DNA of 64,000 nucleotides, taken from contig NZ_OCMS01000001.1 of NCBI RefSeq assembly GCF_900215325.1, forward strand, positions 930,001 through 994,000, in the 5' to 3' direction. Positions 54,501 to 62,759 of this stretch are shown piece after piece (position 1 is the first letter of the stretch; each line of letters opens with the position of its first letter). The DNA is from Fibrobacter sp. UWB16. Its GTDB lineage: Bacteria > Fibrobacterota > Fibrobacteria > Fibrobacterales > Fibrobacteraceae. A program made the translations under genes and the position numbers. A model generated the notes under the pieces. The model did not search any database. It saw only the letters and a program-made list of their open reading frames with translations, and had not been told where the DNA came from.

Positions 54501-56156
54501 ATCAGCATCCGTCAAACCTGACGCCCTTTTGGCGATGTAGTTAATCGTAACTTCCGAACTATCCCCTGCAGTGCTGTTTTCTTCAAGAGAAACAATTGCA
54601 TTTCCGACAAGGCCGCCAATCACAGCTGACGCGCGTGCTTTCGGTTTTGTATCCTCTTCAGAAGAGCCTCCCTGCAGCACAATTTTTCCATGCGCTTTAG
54701 ATGCAGTAAGCGTCAAGAACAAGTCATCTCGATTTCCTGAATTATTCACATTTTCACAAGCGGCAAACCCAGCAATACCACCCATATAATATTGGAAGGC
54801 GCCATTTTCAGACAAAGATTCTATGATATTTAAATTTTTTACTTCTGTTTCTGTAATTTTCAAGATACCGCCATTACAAATATTTGCATTTCCGATAACA
54901 CCTCCGAAATACATCGGCTTTGCAACTGTAGCATCATCAACTAGCGCCATGCTTTGTGCTATATTCAGCCCAGTCACTGCAATTTTGTCCACCTCGAGGC
55001 CATAAACCTTCGACGCGTATATTTCATACCTCTTGGTAGCACCAAACACACCGCCCATAGCGACACCGCCAGAAACAACAAGCTTATTTTCACTAGAGGC
55101 TTCGTGGATTTTGATATTTTTGATTTCTGAATTTTTAGGATTCGTACCACTGAAAGTTTGTTTCGTGGGTGCGTAAACATAGAGACCGACGAGTCCGCCC
55201 AAAGAAGACTGATTTACAGCCGCCTTATTTTCCACTTGAACTGCAATGCCGACATTCTCGATATCCACAAAGAAAGCAGCACCAGCAAGACCGCCCAAAA
55301 GCACTTTGTAGGGACTAAATACAGAAAAATTCACCCCCGATACCGTAACCGAGCTTCCGATATAGCCAGTTTCAATTTGACGTTCATTCGAAATCTGGAT
55401 AAACGAATCGTCAATAGTCGAAACACCGGAAACAGTCGAATTTTCAATATACCCCGCCAAACCACCGGCTAGAGGAGCTTGAATAACAATATTCTTTAAT
55501 TGAATATTGTACACTTCACTTTTAGAAATCTGATAAGCAAGAGCACCTACCGCATGGTAATCGCCTGCATCCGTTGATGCAGGATTTCCATTCGCATATT
55601 TATCAGAAACAATAAAATGAACATTGGAAATCTTTAAGTTTTTTACGATTTTTCCAGATATATCCCCAAATAAACCAACACCTGCAGGCGACTGACTAGA
55701 AGCCTTTCTCATGGTCCCTTTGTCAACACGACAAAGGTTCGAAATCGTTTTGTTTTTTCCATCAAAAGTAAGGCCAGAGAAGGGCAAAAAAGCATGATTT
55801 TCCGAACATTTTCCATCCACACCAAGAGTCTGGCCAAAGTCAATATCCGTAAGAAGATAAAGATCTGTAGCTTGGTATTGGGAGGCATTCGCCGATGCTG
55901 CCACCCATTTCCCGTTAATCACATTATAAAACGCTCCGCGAACAGGGAGCGCCGCTTTTATTTCTTCGGATTTGACACAAGTACCGTAATTAGTAGAATT
56001 TCCGGTTTTACAATTTTGATTGTATTGACCTAGATAAAGGGCATTATCCTTATAGTAAAGGTTCAGATATTTTTTTGCAGGACCAGCCGGCTGAGCCCAA
56101 ACGGCCATCGGGATGGTCAAACCTAAACCAAGCAGTAGACGAGTTAAATAATTCAT
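51588..56156 (-). CDS. Large secreted protein with GLUG-like repeats, polyserine linker and sorting tail
   Basis: 1522 residues. Signal peptide 1-21 (ending AVWAQ). About ten G-G-[LVI]-[VAI]-G repeats between residues 170 and 720 (GGLAGAA, GGLVGLY, GGVIGNA, GGIVGEY, GGLVGEA) form a GLUG-like parallel-beta array as in some adhesins. A Ser-rich linker spans about 838-1015 with 5-6-residue serine runs separated by Asn/Gly/Tyr. An Ig-like module follows (YTVTFTLTDGVDSVSY), then a C-terminal sorting domain (GVYFVKVKVGSLSAVTRVMV). Likely surface-bound, in fibre adhesion or structure; polyserine linkers are common in Fibrobacter cellulases. No catalytic domain recognised. Confidence 0.85.
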   Translation of the reverse strand: MNYLTRLLLGLGLTIPMAVWAQPAGPAKKYLNLYYKDNALYLGQYNQNCKTGNSTNYGTCVKSEEIKAALPVRGAFYNVINGKWVAASANASQYQATDLYLLTDIDFGQTLGVDGKCSENHAFLPFSGLTFDGKNKTISNLCRVDKGTMRKASSQSPAGVGLFGDISGKIVKNLKISNVHFIVSDKYANGNPASTDAGDYHAVGALAYQISKSEVYNIQLKNIVIQAPLAGGLAGYIENSTVSGVSTIDDSFIQISNERQIETGYIGSSVTVSGVNFSVFSPYKVLLGGLAGAAFFVDIENVGIAVQVENKAAVNQSSLGGLVGLYVYAPTKQTFSGTNPKNSEIKNIKIHEASSENKLVVSGGVAMGGVFGATKRYEIYASKVYGLEVDKIAVTGLNIAQSMALVDDATVAKPMYFGGVIGNANICNGGILKITETEVKNLNIIESLSENGAFQYYMGGIAGFAACENVNNSGNRDDLFLTLTASKAHGKIVLQGGSSEEDTKPKARASAVIGGLVGNAIVSLEENSTAGDSSEVTINYIAKRASGLTDADSVIVGGVFGAVSKFNRNTINKVRLSGLSYKSSIYIEDDGITARAGGIVGEYPLILSGEPKIDFENVHVDFLGGSVVSYKGENVASENTSSSIGGLCGICRTPELISRSSVRGSFTGTYAVSTPPQKDFYVGGLVGEANVRAPAEMIVKNNYHIGTIADKFNGEKGHAGYLFGYMYGNGLGNEPIMISNYHYGADTIGAIGYFDDYGTFRDIKYFNEKGFNKFVAKNNVRDGFEEDLQSGANGSVKNGIVTMNYMQSQSFADFLNSAWTDTGDQVWVYKNDFPTLVDPGDVGNSSSSSGNTSSSSSSANNGVSSSSNEESSSSFENSSSSEYGSSSSSNVTSSSSWGESSSSSWNGGESSSSVGNSSSSSSAGNGNSSSSSSANNGTSSSSNEGSSSSIANSSSSEYGSSSSSDIASSSSSRNDYSSSSINGKSSSSSSETIKSSSSSSVKSSSSKGSRSSSSNYIYEIAEPTAKQDGNALRMTLVDATTAGKFEKVDYHIQVVSETGVYLDTVVNGKSVENVKNGTWRLDPSPVGEYTVTFTLTDGVDSVSYDKKFVTEKEKTYIPHAWQTLSLYALCQNDGDDCVNQVEKLFARHRDGDNSVATTSVYWWDESNPVGDFWQYRKFSVKDKFDSTRGYWYGSVDNEPLVMSLQTPDTNDAIVWKLENKYSGWNLVANPYGWYVKLPKEKKLRFCQWNAESSDYEEPDVLGPYEAIWVHTEKPMTYRIPLKAAIVLEEEKKALSKSADSENWNLRVVLSDNNGKRDSWNELAAGKAASSLGEPPAGMGDRVNLSIVDGKKRLAKSVKQNADDLEWDLEVSATSTRDGHLNFEGLESVWAKGLRVYATVDNETVEVVKDSPVDVKLASKAKNVSVRVTKSAVAANVAKNLLKGLHVGQMSNVLNVGFDAASKLAGANVKVSVVGIDGRIVATDRAIAREGSNAISMKKPKQGVYFVKVKVGSLSAVTRVMVR

Positions 56157-56198
56157 TCAAGCCCTCTAATTTTTGCAAGTTACACAACCCGTTTGAAT

Positions 56199-56230
56199 GG
56201 AGATTCCCGCTCGGAGGCGGGAACGACAGA
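56199..56230. repeat. Family B palindromic repeat
   Basis: ggagattCCCGC, tcgga, GGCGGGaacgacag in the 263-bp gap upstream of the large secreted protein. The rest of the gap (to 56419) shows only AT-rich promoter-like sequence. Confidence 0.75.
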
Positions 56231-56419
56231 TTGTAACGAGCCTCTTTACTTGTAAAAATAATTTTTAAGACAGCTTTGGCAACCGTCAAAGTAAGTAAAA
56301 AGCATCAATTGTGACAGTCAACACGGAGATGAAGATTTACTTACAAATATTTAATTGCATCAAAGCTTTGGGTTTGCTAAATTGAGGGCATCCATTTATG
56401 GTGTTTCATAGGAGCAACA

Positions 56420-57253
56420 ATGTTTAAAAAAATCATTCTCTTGGCAGCTGTAATTGCCACATACAGTTTTGCAACATGGGATTATTTCGGTCTGCTACAA
56501 AACAGTCAGGGTTCTTTTAAGGCTGGTCTTTACTACGACACAGATGATGACTGGTCCCAAATGGGCCTCAGAGTCGCCGCCCGTATGAACGTGACCCCGC
56601 AATTTGAACTTTCTTTACAGGGTTTTGGCTACCAGTTCTGGGGTGAAACCGACTGTGACGCCTGCGCAGAAGGCGGTAGCGGTCTCAAGGATTTGGCAAT
56701 CGGCGCACGTTTCGCCTTGGACCCGGAACTTTACCTTTTCCTCGACTTTAACCTCCCCATCGGCAAGGACAAGGCAAAAGGATATGGAACGACAGCTCCG
56801 AGCAACCACGAAATGTATATCTACGCTGGTGCTCAGCATCATAAGGACATCAGTTCCATCAAGGGTGCTGCATACGGTACAGAAGCAGGCTTGTTCTGGG
56901 GTTTTGAACACCACGACAGAGAAAGAGGTCTCGAACTCCGTCTTGGCGGTGAATTCGACTATACCCTCCCCTCCGCACCTGTAACGCTTTTGGTCGGCGG
57001 TCAGTTCTGGCTGCGCCTCTTCAAGTCTGAATACTACAATGGCAACAAGGATGTGGACCTGCACGATGACTGGTCTAACCAGTTCAAGTTCTGGTTGGGT
57101 GTAAGCTTGGCTGCAACCGACGACATTTCCATCAATGGACAGATTATCGCCCGTAGCCAGGATTTGAAAAAGAAGGCTAAGGATAACGGCGTTCAAATTG
57201 GTATGGAAGGCGATGCCCTCGGTTTCGTAGTCGACGTCGAATTCAAGTTCTAA
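56420..57253 (+). CDS. Small outer-membrane beta-barrel protein, copy 1
   Basis: 277 residues with signal peptide (MFKKIILLAAVIATYSFATW). The mature part alternates polar and hydrophobic residues in strands (FELSLQGFGYQFWG, LYLFLDFNLPIGKD, GLELRLGGEFDYTL) and ends GFVVDVEFKF, a typical outer-membrane barrel ending in Phe. GGAGC site. The next gene encodes a relative. Function unknown; porin-like or structural. Confidence 0.72.
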   Translation: MFKKIILLAAVIATYSFATWDYFGLLQNSQGSFKAGLYYDTDDDWSQMGLRVAARMNVTPQFELSLQGFGYQFWGETDCDACAEGGSGLKDLAIGARFALDPELYLFLDFNLPIGKDKAKGYGTTAPSNHEMYIYAGAQHHKDISSIKGAAYGTEAGLFWGFEHHDRERGLELRLGGEFDYTLPSAPVTLLVGGQFWLRLFKSEYYNGNKDVDLHDDWSNQFKFWLGVSLAATDDISINGQIIARSQDLKKKAKDNGVQIGMEGDALGFVVDVEFKF

Positions 57254-57276
57254 ATAAATTGGTTTAATATACTTTA

Positions 57277-57310
57277 AAACCAGCCGAAATTTCGGCTGGT
57301 TTATTTTTTT
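57277..57310 (+). terminator. Rho-independent terminator
   Basis: 13-bp perfect stem AAACCAGCCGAAA / TTTCGGCTGGTTT followed by T run; essentially loopless as written, so 3-4 inner pairs open. Confidence 0.88.
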
Positions 57311-57381
57311 TTACAGGAATTGTTCTTTTTACATAGTTTTTATCTATATTTAAAAGAAATCACTTTCATATGGAGATTACT

Positions 57382-58152
57382 ATGTTAAAAAAAATCATCA
57401 TGGGAGCAGCTCTCCTCGCATCCACCAGCTTTGCAACTTACAGCACATTCCCGGTTCCGGCCGCTCAAAGTGGTGAAGCACGACTCAATGCAGACTTTTC
57501 TATGCAGGACAAGTGGAAGGGACTTGACCTCGCCGTTAAAGGCCGCTTCGTTCCTGTCCAGAATTTGGAACTTTTCCTGAACCTTCCATTTGCTGTAGTT
57601 ACCCGTTGGGATGGCAATGATGTAGACCAAGAACGTATGAAGAACATGACGTTCGGTGCCCGTTACCAAATCATTCCGAACGTAGCCGGCTTCCTTGATG
57701 TAACATTCCCGACTGGCAAAAAAGCTTATGACGATGACGGCTTGACCTTCTACTTCGGTGGCCAGTACTCACAGGACTTCGGTGCAGTCGGTCTCGGAAC
57801 AGAATTAGGTCTTGCCATCACAACAGAAGGCGACGACAAGGTTAAGCCGCCAATGGAATTGAGTCTCAATGCAGAATTGGATCCGAACGTATCCCCGGTT
57901 ATTTCGCCCTACTTTGGTGCAACCCTTAAGGTTTTGTTGAACGACCCGAAGCTTGACGGACACAAGGCTGGCGACACGAGCGGCGATATCGGCGTGTTCC
58001 CGTACTTGGGCGCCACATTCAAAATCAATGAAATGCTTTCCTTTGACGCCAACGCAACATTTGGTCTCGGCAAGGATTATCTGAGATACACTTGCGGCGG
58101 CAACGACAAGGTGTCCATCACTCTGGAAGCAGGCATCATCGCTAAATTCTAA
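57382..58152 (+). CDS. Small outer-membrane beta-barrel protein, copy 2
   Basis: 256 residues from the ATG at 57382 (MLKKIIMGAALLASTSFATY), with GGAG upstream. Barrel-like strands FVPVQNLELFLNLPFAV, YFGGQYSQDFGAVGLG and a final ITLEAGIIAKF. The same plan as the preceding gene (signal sequence, a central IPNVAGFLDVTFPTGKK / LPIGKD block) shows that the two are paralogues, although each has its own terminator and hence its own control. Confidence 0.72.
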   Translation: MLKKIIMGAALLASTSFATYSTFPVPAAQSGEARLNADFSMQDKWKGLDLAVKGRFVPVQNLELFLNLPFAVVTRWDGNDVDQERMKNMTFGARYQIIPNVAGFLDVTFPTGKKAYDDDGLTFYFGGQYSQDFGAVGLGTELGLAITTEGDDKVKPPMELSLNAELDPNVSPVISPYFGATLKVLLNDPKLDGHKAGDTSGDIGVFPYLGATFKINEMLSFDANATFGLGKDYLRYTCGGNDKVSITLEAGIIAKF

Positions 58153-58176
58153 TCAAAGATTCTTTATCCATCTATG

Positions 58177-58207
58177 AAAAGTCCCGGCAATGGCCGGGAC
58201 TTTTGCG
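58177..58207 (+). terminator. Rho-independent terminator
   Basis: 12-bp stem AAAAGTCCCGGC / GCCGGGACTTTT around AATG (58177-58204). Confidence 0.88.
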
Positions 58208-58237
58208 TTTTGGAAAATGTTTCGCGCAATTACAAGA

Positions 58238-58368
58238 ATTGACTGGGTCCTTCGGGCTTTGCCCTCAGGACGACAAATTGCAGTTGTTCAGGACGACGCT
58301 GGAGGAACTGCGCGCGAAGCGCACTCTTTCGTCTCTCGTCTGCAGGGCTCTGCCCGTTCTTTCGTCTA
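58238..58368. repeat. Family A repeat plus family D element touching a stop codon
   Basis: 58240-58274 is a diverged family A copy (actgggtccttcggg to caggacgac). 58331-58368 is family D (gtctctcgtctgcagg to ttctttcgtcta), also found at 63321-63359. The last three bases of this element are the stop codon of the binding-protein gene. Confidence 0.7.
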
Positions 58369-60186
58369 TCTTATATCGAACGGCGGAATCGGGAGCGATT
58401 CGCCGGATTTCATCGCCTTGTCGAGAGCGGCGGACTTGACCGGATCGACCCACCAGTAAACGGGGATTGCATCTTCGCGGTTGAACTGGTCAAGAATCTT
58501 TTCGGGCGTGCCGTAACGGTTCCAGTAGAGGATGCGGTGGTGGTCGCATTGCCACATGAGCACGTACGGGACGATTTCGGCAAGGCGGTTATCAAGCGCC
58601 TTCAAGATTTCATTGCGCTTCGCGAGGTCAAATTCAGTCTTCTGCAAGTTGATGAGGCTATCAACAACAGGGTCTTGAACACCAGCGAGGTTGTTCGTGC
58701 CTTTCTGCATGGCAGTCGTAGAAATCCAGCTTGCTTCCGGGTCGCGGAGGCGGCCAGCCCCCCAGTTCACCCAGTAAAGGTCAAAGTCCGCATCGTCCAA
58801 ACGCTTGCGGAGCGTGCTCTGGCTCATCTGTTCGATGGTCGCCACCACGCCCACCTTCTTCAAGTCTTCCTGGAAAAGCGTCAGATGGCGCAAATCTTCC
58901 TGGCTCGTGATAAAGTTGATGGCAAACGGCTTGCCGTCCTTTTCAAGAACGCCTTCGCCATTCACCTTGTAGCCCGCTTCGGCAAAGAGCGCACGGGCCT
59001 TTTCGGGATTGTAGCTGTAAACAGGCGCCGTCGGGTTCTGGTTATTCGCCCAAAGGTCCGGATAATAGCTGTTCAAGAGGAAGTACTGGCCGTACATGTA
59101 CTTTTCATTCATCGCTTCACGGTTCAAGAGGTACGAAAGTGCGCGACGGACGCGGACATCCTGGAACTGCGGCTTGCGGAGGTTGATGGCCATGCCCTGG
59201 AAGCCAATCGGTTCCTTGTTGTAGATGCGCTGTTTGACAGCCCAGCCTTTTTTCACGGCATCAAAATCGGTCTGCTTCATCCAGATGCTGCTCGTGTAAA
59301 TGGCGTAAGCGTTAAAATCCTGCTTTTTGAACGCTTCGAGCGCCTTTGTCTGGTCGTTCATGAAGCGGTAACGGATTTTCTGGAAGTTGTACTTGCCATG
59401 ATTCCAGTTCTTCTTGAAGCCCCACCAGTCGCTGCGGCGCTGGAGTTCGACAAAGCGGTCTTCGCGGAACGTCTTGATAATGTACGGACCAGAGACGACC
59501 GGAAATTCGTAACGAATCTTGTTGAAGTCCTTACCACCCCACACGTGCTTCGGGAATGCAAGCATGCCAGCCGCTTCCCAGAAGTTGCCCCAGTGCGATT
59601 CCTTCGCGGTCATGCGAACCGTCAAGCTATCGACAACTTCCGGGCGTTCAAAGCGGCTGAGGCCCACCTTGAAAATCGGCGTGAGGTTCTTTTCGTCCAT
59701 GATGACGTCGTAGTAGAACTGAACATCTTCAGCGGTGATGGACTTGCCATCGCTCCACTTCGCGCGCGGGTCCACATGGAACGTGAACGTTCTGCCGTCT
59801 TCGGAGACTTCCCACTTGTCAGCGAGAATACCGACTTCGCGGTCTTCGGTGGTATGCAGGCTCACGAGCGGTTCGAACATCATGTTCATGAGCTCAGCAG
59901 AGAAGCTATTGTAGTCTTCCCACATGTTGAAAGACTTCGGCATGGCGGAGCCCCAAAGCGTGATAGAACCGCAAGCGCGGGCTTCCTTGGAGGCAATCGG
60001 GTCGAACTCGCCTGTTGCCGTAGAATCGAGCGGGAGAATCGGGCAATCGGCTTCGGAAACGGCGGTGCCTTTTTTCGAAGATTGGCCGGATTTGGAATCG
60101 CCGGATTCATTGCAGGCGGCAAGAGCAAAAGCGAGAGCGGCCGCCATCGGGACGGCAAGTAAAGAGCGGAGGGAGAAAGTTTTCAT
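58366..60186 (-). CDS. Family 5 extracellular solute-binding lipoprotein (DppA/OppA-like)
   Basis: 606 residues from the ATG at 60186 (MKTFSLRSLLAVPMAAALAF), lipobox ALAAC; a TTG three codons upstream is not needed. The fold is typical of peptide/oligosaccharide binders: WKVSEDGRTFTFHV-like block (WEVSEDGRTFTFHVDPRAKW region), VRVRRALSYLLNREAMNEKY and YNPEKARALFAEAGYKV. It should capture oligopeptides or oligosaccharides outside the inner membrane. No ABC permease or ATPase gene is adjacent. Confidence 0.87.
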   Translation of the reverse strand: MKTFSLRSLLAVPMAAALAFALAACNESGDSKSGQSSKKGTAVSEADCPILPLDSTATGEFDPIASKEARACGSITLWGSAMPKSFNMWEDYNSFSAELMNMMFEPLVSLHTTEDREVGILADKWEVSEDGRTFTFHVDPRAKWSDGKSITAEDVQFYYDVIMDEKNLTPIFKVGLSRFERPEVVDSLTVRMTAKESHWGNFWEAAGMLAFPKHVWGGKDFNKIRYEFPVVSGPYIIKTFREDRFVELQRRSDWWGFKKNWNHGKYNFQKIRYRFMNDQTKALEAFKKQDFNAYAIYTSSIWMKQTDFDAVKKGWAVKQRIYNKEPIGFQGMAINLRKPQFQDVRVRRALSYLLNREAMNEKYMYGQYFLLNSYYPDLWANNQNPTAPVYSYNPEKARALFAEAGYKVNGEGVLEKDGKPFAINFITSQEDLRHLTLFQEDLKKVGVVATIEQMSQSTLRKRLDDADFDLYWVNWGAGRLRDPEASWISTTAMQKGTNNLAGVQDPVVDSLINLQKTEFDLAKRNEILKALDNRLAEIVPYVLMWQCDHHRILYWNRYGTPEKILDQFNREDAIPVYWWVDPVKSAALDKAMKSGESLPIPPFDIR

Positions 60187-60210
60187 GAGAGACAAGATAA
60201 TAAAAAGGCG

Positions 60211-60287
60211 ACCCCGGCACGGTGGCCGGGGTGACAGCGCAGGCTCTACATACGAGCCACTTCCTACAGTCTACTTCCTACCGTCTA
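60211..60287. repeat. Family B repeat and heptamer array
   Basis: 60211-60237 is family B (gaCCCCGGcacggtggCCGGGGtgacag). 60260-60287 is four 7-bp steps: cttccta, cagtcta, cttccta, ccgtcta. Confidence 0.75.
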
Positions 60288-60293
60288 CTAAAA

Positions 60294-61106
60294 TTACGGC
60301 AATCCGATATGGTGCGCGGGTTGTTTGACTTTGGGTGCGGCGGCTTTTTTAGCATCGGCTTCGGCAGCTTCAGCCTTGAGCGTTTCAAGCGACAGGCGGG
60401 AGGCTTCCTGTTCCGCCTTCTTCTTGTTCGGGCCTTGACCGCGGGCATACGCTTTGCCGTTCACGACCACTTCGACAGTAAACACCTTCTGGTGTTCCGG
60501 ACCTTCTTCACCGACAATCACGTACTCCGGAGAGCAGCGCAATTTGCCCTGGCAAAATTCCAGAAGTTCGCTTTTGTAGTTCACAAAGTCGGTTGCACTG
60601 ATGATTTCTTGCACGCGTGGGAAATGGAACTTATTCAAAATGGCACGGACTTCTTCGAGACCGCCATCGAGATAGACGGCGCCAAGCACAGCTTCATAGG
60701 CATCAGCGAGAATGCTTTCCTTGCCGCGACCGCCCATCTTGGCTTCGGACTTTCCGATTTTCACATATTCGCTCAAGTCCCATTCCTTGGACGACTGAGC
60801 GCAGGCGTGTCCCGAGACAATCGCGCTCTTGCGCTTGGAGAGTTCGCCCTCCGGATCGCTCGGATAAGTCCTGTACAAAAATTCCGTCGTAAGCATGTTG
60901 AGGACGGAATCGCCGAGGAACTCCAGGCGCTCGTTGTTGCTTGCGTACGGGACATCTTTCCCGACGAGGAACGAGCGGTGGACGAGTGCATGAGCCAGCA
61001 GTTCTGGATCGCGGAATCTGTACCCAAGCTTAGCCTCAAGCCCGTCACCGGACTTCTGGCGAAACCAGAGTTTAAGAATCTTGTGGAGCAAGTTTTGTTC
61101 TTCCAA
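60294..61106 (-). CDS. rnc: Ribonuclease III
   Basis: 270 residues. The catalytic signature NERLEFLGDSVLN (about 58-70) and the second acidic block SILADAYEAVLGAVYLD are intact; the dsRNA-binding domain spans about 178-245 (GPEHQKVFTVEVVVNGKAYA), followed by an Ala/Lys-rich tail. It cleaves double-stranded RNA in rRNA and mRNA processing. The start is TTG at 61106, supported by AAGGAG 6 nt upstream; no ATG fits. The order fabG-acpP-rnc is conserved in many bacteria, but here a 380-bp repeat-filled gap separates acpP and rnc. Confidence 0.95.
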   Translation of the reverse strand: MEEQNLLHKILKLWFRQKSGDGLEAKLGYRFRDPELLAHALVHRSFLVGKDVPYASNNERLEFLGDSVLNMLTTEFLYRTYPSDPEGELSKRKSAIVSGHACAQSSKEWDLSEYVKIGKSEAKMGGRGKESILADAYEAVLGAVYLDGGLEEVRAILNKFHFPRVQEIISATDFVNYKSELLEFCQGKLRCSPEYVIVGEEGPEHQKVFTVEVVVNGKAYARGQGPNKKKAEQEASRLSLETLKAEAAEADAKKAAAPKVKQPAHHIGLP

Positions 61107-61487
61107 CAGAATCTCCTTATGAGTTTTAGACTGATGTACAATTTACATATTTGTCATGCCCGTCATAGAACGGGCACCTCCCTTTCATAAACGAGAAGGC
61201 GATGCCGTCCCCATTCGCGGATCATGACCACATAAGAACTAGTTGCATTCAAGGCGAGTGTCGCGACAGGCTGCTTGCAGACTGTCATGATTGAGCCGAA
61301 GATGCTGACGCAAAGCGTCAAAGTTCTAAGTGGTCAAAGAGAACGGAGTCCGGCATGACAAAGTATGTTCAAGAAATAATAGATCCTTCGCTTCGCTCAG
61401 GATGACGGTAAAAAAAGAATCCCCGGCGGAACCGGGGACCCAAAGCTCTTTCTTTGCCCAACGGATGCGGGCTAAAGTAAAACTAGA
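61107..61487. other. 381-bp repeat-filled gap between acpP and rnc
   Basis: Contains a hairpin repeat (tgtcatgcccg / cgggcacctccc, 61155-61185), a stretch around 61200-61340 with family fragments (ggcgatgccg, gaacggagtccggcatgaca) and a family A single at 61380-61407 (agatccttcgctt to caggatgac), then the acpP terminator. No gene found. Confidence 0.65.
61411..61440 (-). terminator. Terminator of acpP
   Basis: Stem CCCCGG / CCGGGG (61421-61426 with 61432-61437), read on the minus strand with a six-T run afterwards. It separates acpP from rnc transcriptionally. Confidence 0.7.
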
Positions 61488-61727
61488 TTACTTCTTGTGT
61501 GCTTCGAGGAAAGCAACAACGTCAGAAACCTTCTGGAACTTTTCAGCGTCAGAATCGAGGATTTCGACATCGAATTCGTCTTCGAGGGCCATAACGAGTT
61601 CAACACGGTCCAAGGAGTCTGCACCGAGGTCATTACCGAATTCAGATTCGGGCTTGACATCTTCAGCCTTGACTTCCAACTTAGCAACGATCACGTCCGT
61701 GACCTTCTTGAAAATTTCTTCGTTCAT
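61488..61727 (-). CDS. acpP: Acyl carrier protein
   Basis: 79 residues from the ATG at 61727 (MNEEIFKKVTDVIVAKLEVK), with GGAG just upstream; an in-frame ATG at 61739 lies within that ribosome-site region. The phosphopantetheine Ser38 is in GADSLDRVEL. Strongly acidic, helical, as expected for the fatty-acid synthesis carrier. It follows fabG by 47 bp. Confidence 0.96.
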   Translation of the reverse strand: MNEEIFKKVTDVIVAKLEVKAEDVKPESEFGNDLGADSLDRVELVMALEDEFDVEILDSDAEKFQKVSDVVAFLEAHKK

Positions 61728-61774
61728 TTTTTTCTCCATGGGAAAAAGTTTTGTCCAAATTTAATAAAATGTTG

Positions 61775-62503
61775 TTAAGCGTTCAAGCCCCCATCGACAC
61801 CAATTACCTGTCCGGTAATGTATTTGGCATCGTCGGAGGCCAAAAATGCGACTGCCTTGGCGACATCTTCCGGCTGACCGAGGCGGCCAAGCGGAATCTG
61901 AGCGGCATATTTTGCACGAGTTTCTTCACTCATGGCGGCGGTCATGTCCGTATCGATGAATCCTGGAGCGACAGCGTTCACGGTGATGCCGCGAGAGCCG
62001 AATTCCATGGAGTTGGACTTGGTCATGCCGATCACACCAGCCTTAGCAGCAGCGTAGTTGGCCTGGCCAGCCTGAGTTCTGATACCGTTCAAGCTTGCAA
62101 TGTTCACGATGCTGCCTTTGCGGGCGCCCATCATCGTCCTGAGGACGGCTCTGGTGCAGAGGAACGTCGAGCGGAGGTCCGTTGCGATAACGTTATCGAA
62201 ATCTTCGTCCTTCATGCGAAGTACGAGGCCGTCACGGGTGATGCCAGCGTTGTTCACGAGGCAGTCCACGCCACCCAGTGCGTCGATAGCTTGTTTGAAA
62301 GCGTCCTTCACGGATTCGGAGTTGCTCACGTCGCATGCGAACGTGAACGTCTTGACACCGAATTCCTTGGCGATAGCTTCTGCCTGTTCCGGACAGCCAC
62401 CACGGGAAATAAGAACAACGTCAGAGCCGCGAGCAGCGAGTTCTCTTGCAATGGCAAGACCGATACCACGAGATGCGCCAGTCACAATAGACTTCGTAGG
62501 CAT
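61775..62503 (-). CDS. fabG: 3-oxoacyl-ACP reductase
   Basis: 242 residues. Short-chain dehydrogenase with cofactor motif GASRGIGLA, NNAGITRD and catalytic Ser-Tyr-Lys in NIASLNGIRTQAGQANYAAAK. It performs the first reduction of fatty-acid elongation using NADPH. CAGGAGG ribosome site; an inverted repeat lies in its leader. Downstream acpP supports the FabG call over other SDR enzymes. Confidence 0.95.
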   Translation of the reverse strand: MPTKSIVTGASRGIGLAIARELAARGSDVVLISRGGCPEQAEAIAKEFGVKTFTFACDVSNSESVKDAFKQAIDALGGVDCLVNNAGITRDGLVLRMKDEDFDNVIATDLRSTFLCTRAVLRTMMGARKGSIVNIASLNGIRTQAGQANYAAAKAGVIGMTKSNSMEFGSRGITVNAVAPGFIDTDMTAAMSEETRAKYAAQIPLGRLGQPEDVAKAVAFLASDDAKYITGQVIGVDGGLNA

Positions 62504-62521
62504 TATAAATTGACCTCCTGT

Positions 62522-62538
62522 ATGACATTAAGTGTCAT
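62522..62538 (-). promoter_or_regulatory. Inverted repeat in the fabG leader
   Basis: Perfect 6-bp inverted repeat ATGACA / TGTCAT with a 5-nt loop, ending about 18 nt upstream of the fabG start codon and next to its ribosome site. Candidate operator or translational hairpin for fatty-acid control; a repeat remnant is the alternative. Confidence 0.4.
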
Positions 62539-62636
62539 GGATGAATACAAATGATTTAAGCTTAGAATAGCCGTCACACCACCGGTGCCAGACGGTTCGT
62601 CCAAAGCATATTTATTTGTTATTTAAGATAATAAAT

Positions 62637-62705
62637 GAGACGAGAGACGAGAGACGAGAGACGAAAGAATGTAGGCAGTAAACAGTAGACAGTGGTTAGT
62701 GGTTA
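62637..62705. repeat. Two adjacent heptamer arrays
   Basis: 62637-62664 is gagacga repeated four times exactly. 62671-62705 is five degenerate steps: gtaggca, gtaaaca, gtagaca, gtggtta, gtggtta. Confidence 0.85.
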
Positions 62706-62759
62706 GAGCATTCAATTTTCAAGAAACTATTCTTTTTTCTAAAATTTGTACGAGACTTC

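Noticed and set aside
58537..60162. 541-codon open frame antisense to the solute-binding protein gene
   Set aside because: Typical shadow frame: no signal sequence, domain or ribosome site, composition like a complement of the lipoprotein gene. Similar long antisense frames at 50228-51517, 29539-30852, 30831-31685 and 31791-32840 were rejected for the same reason.
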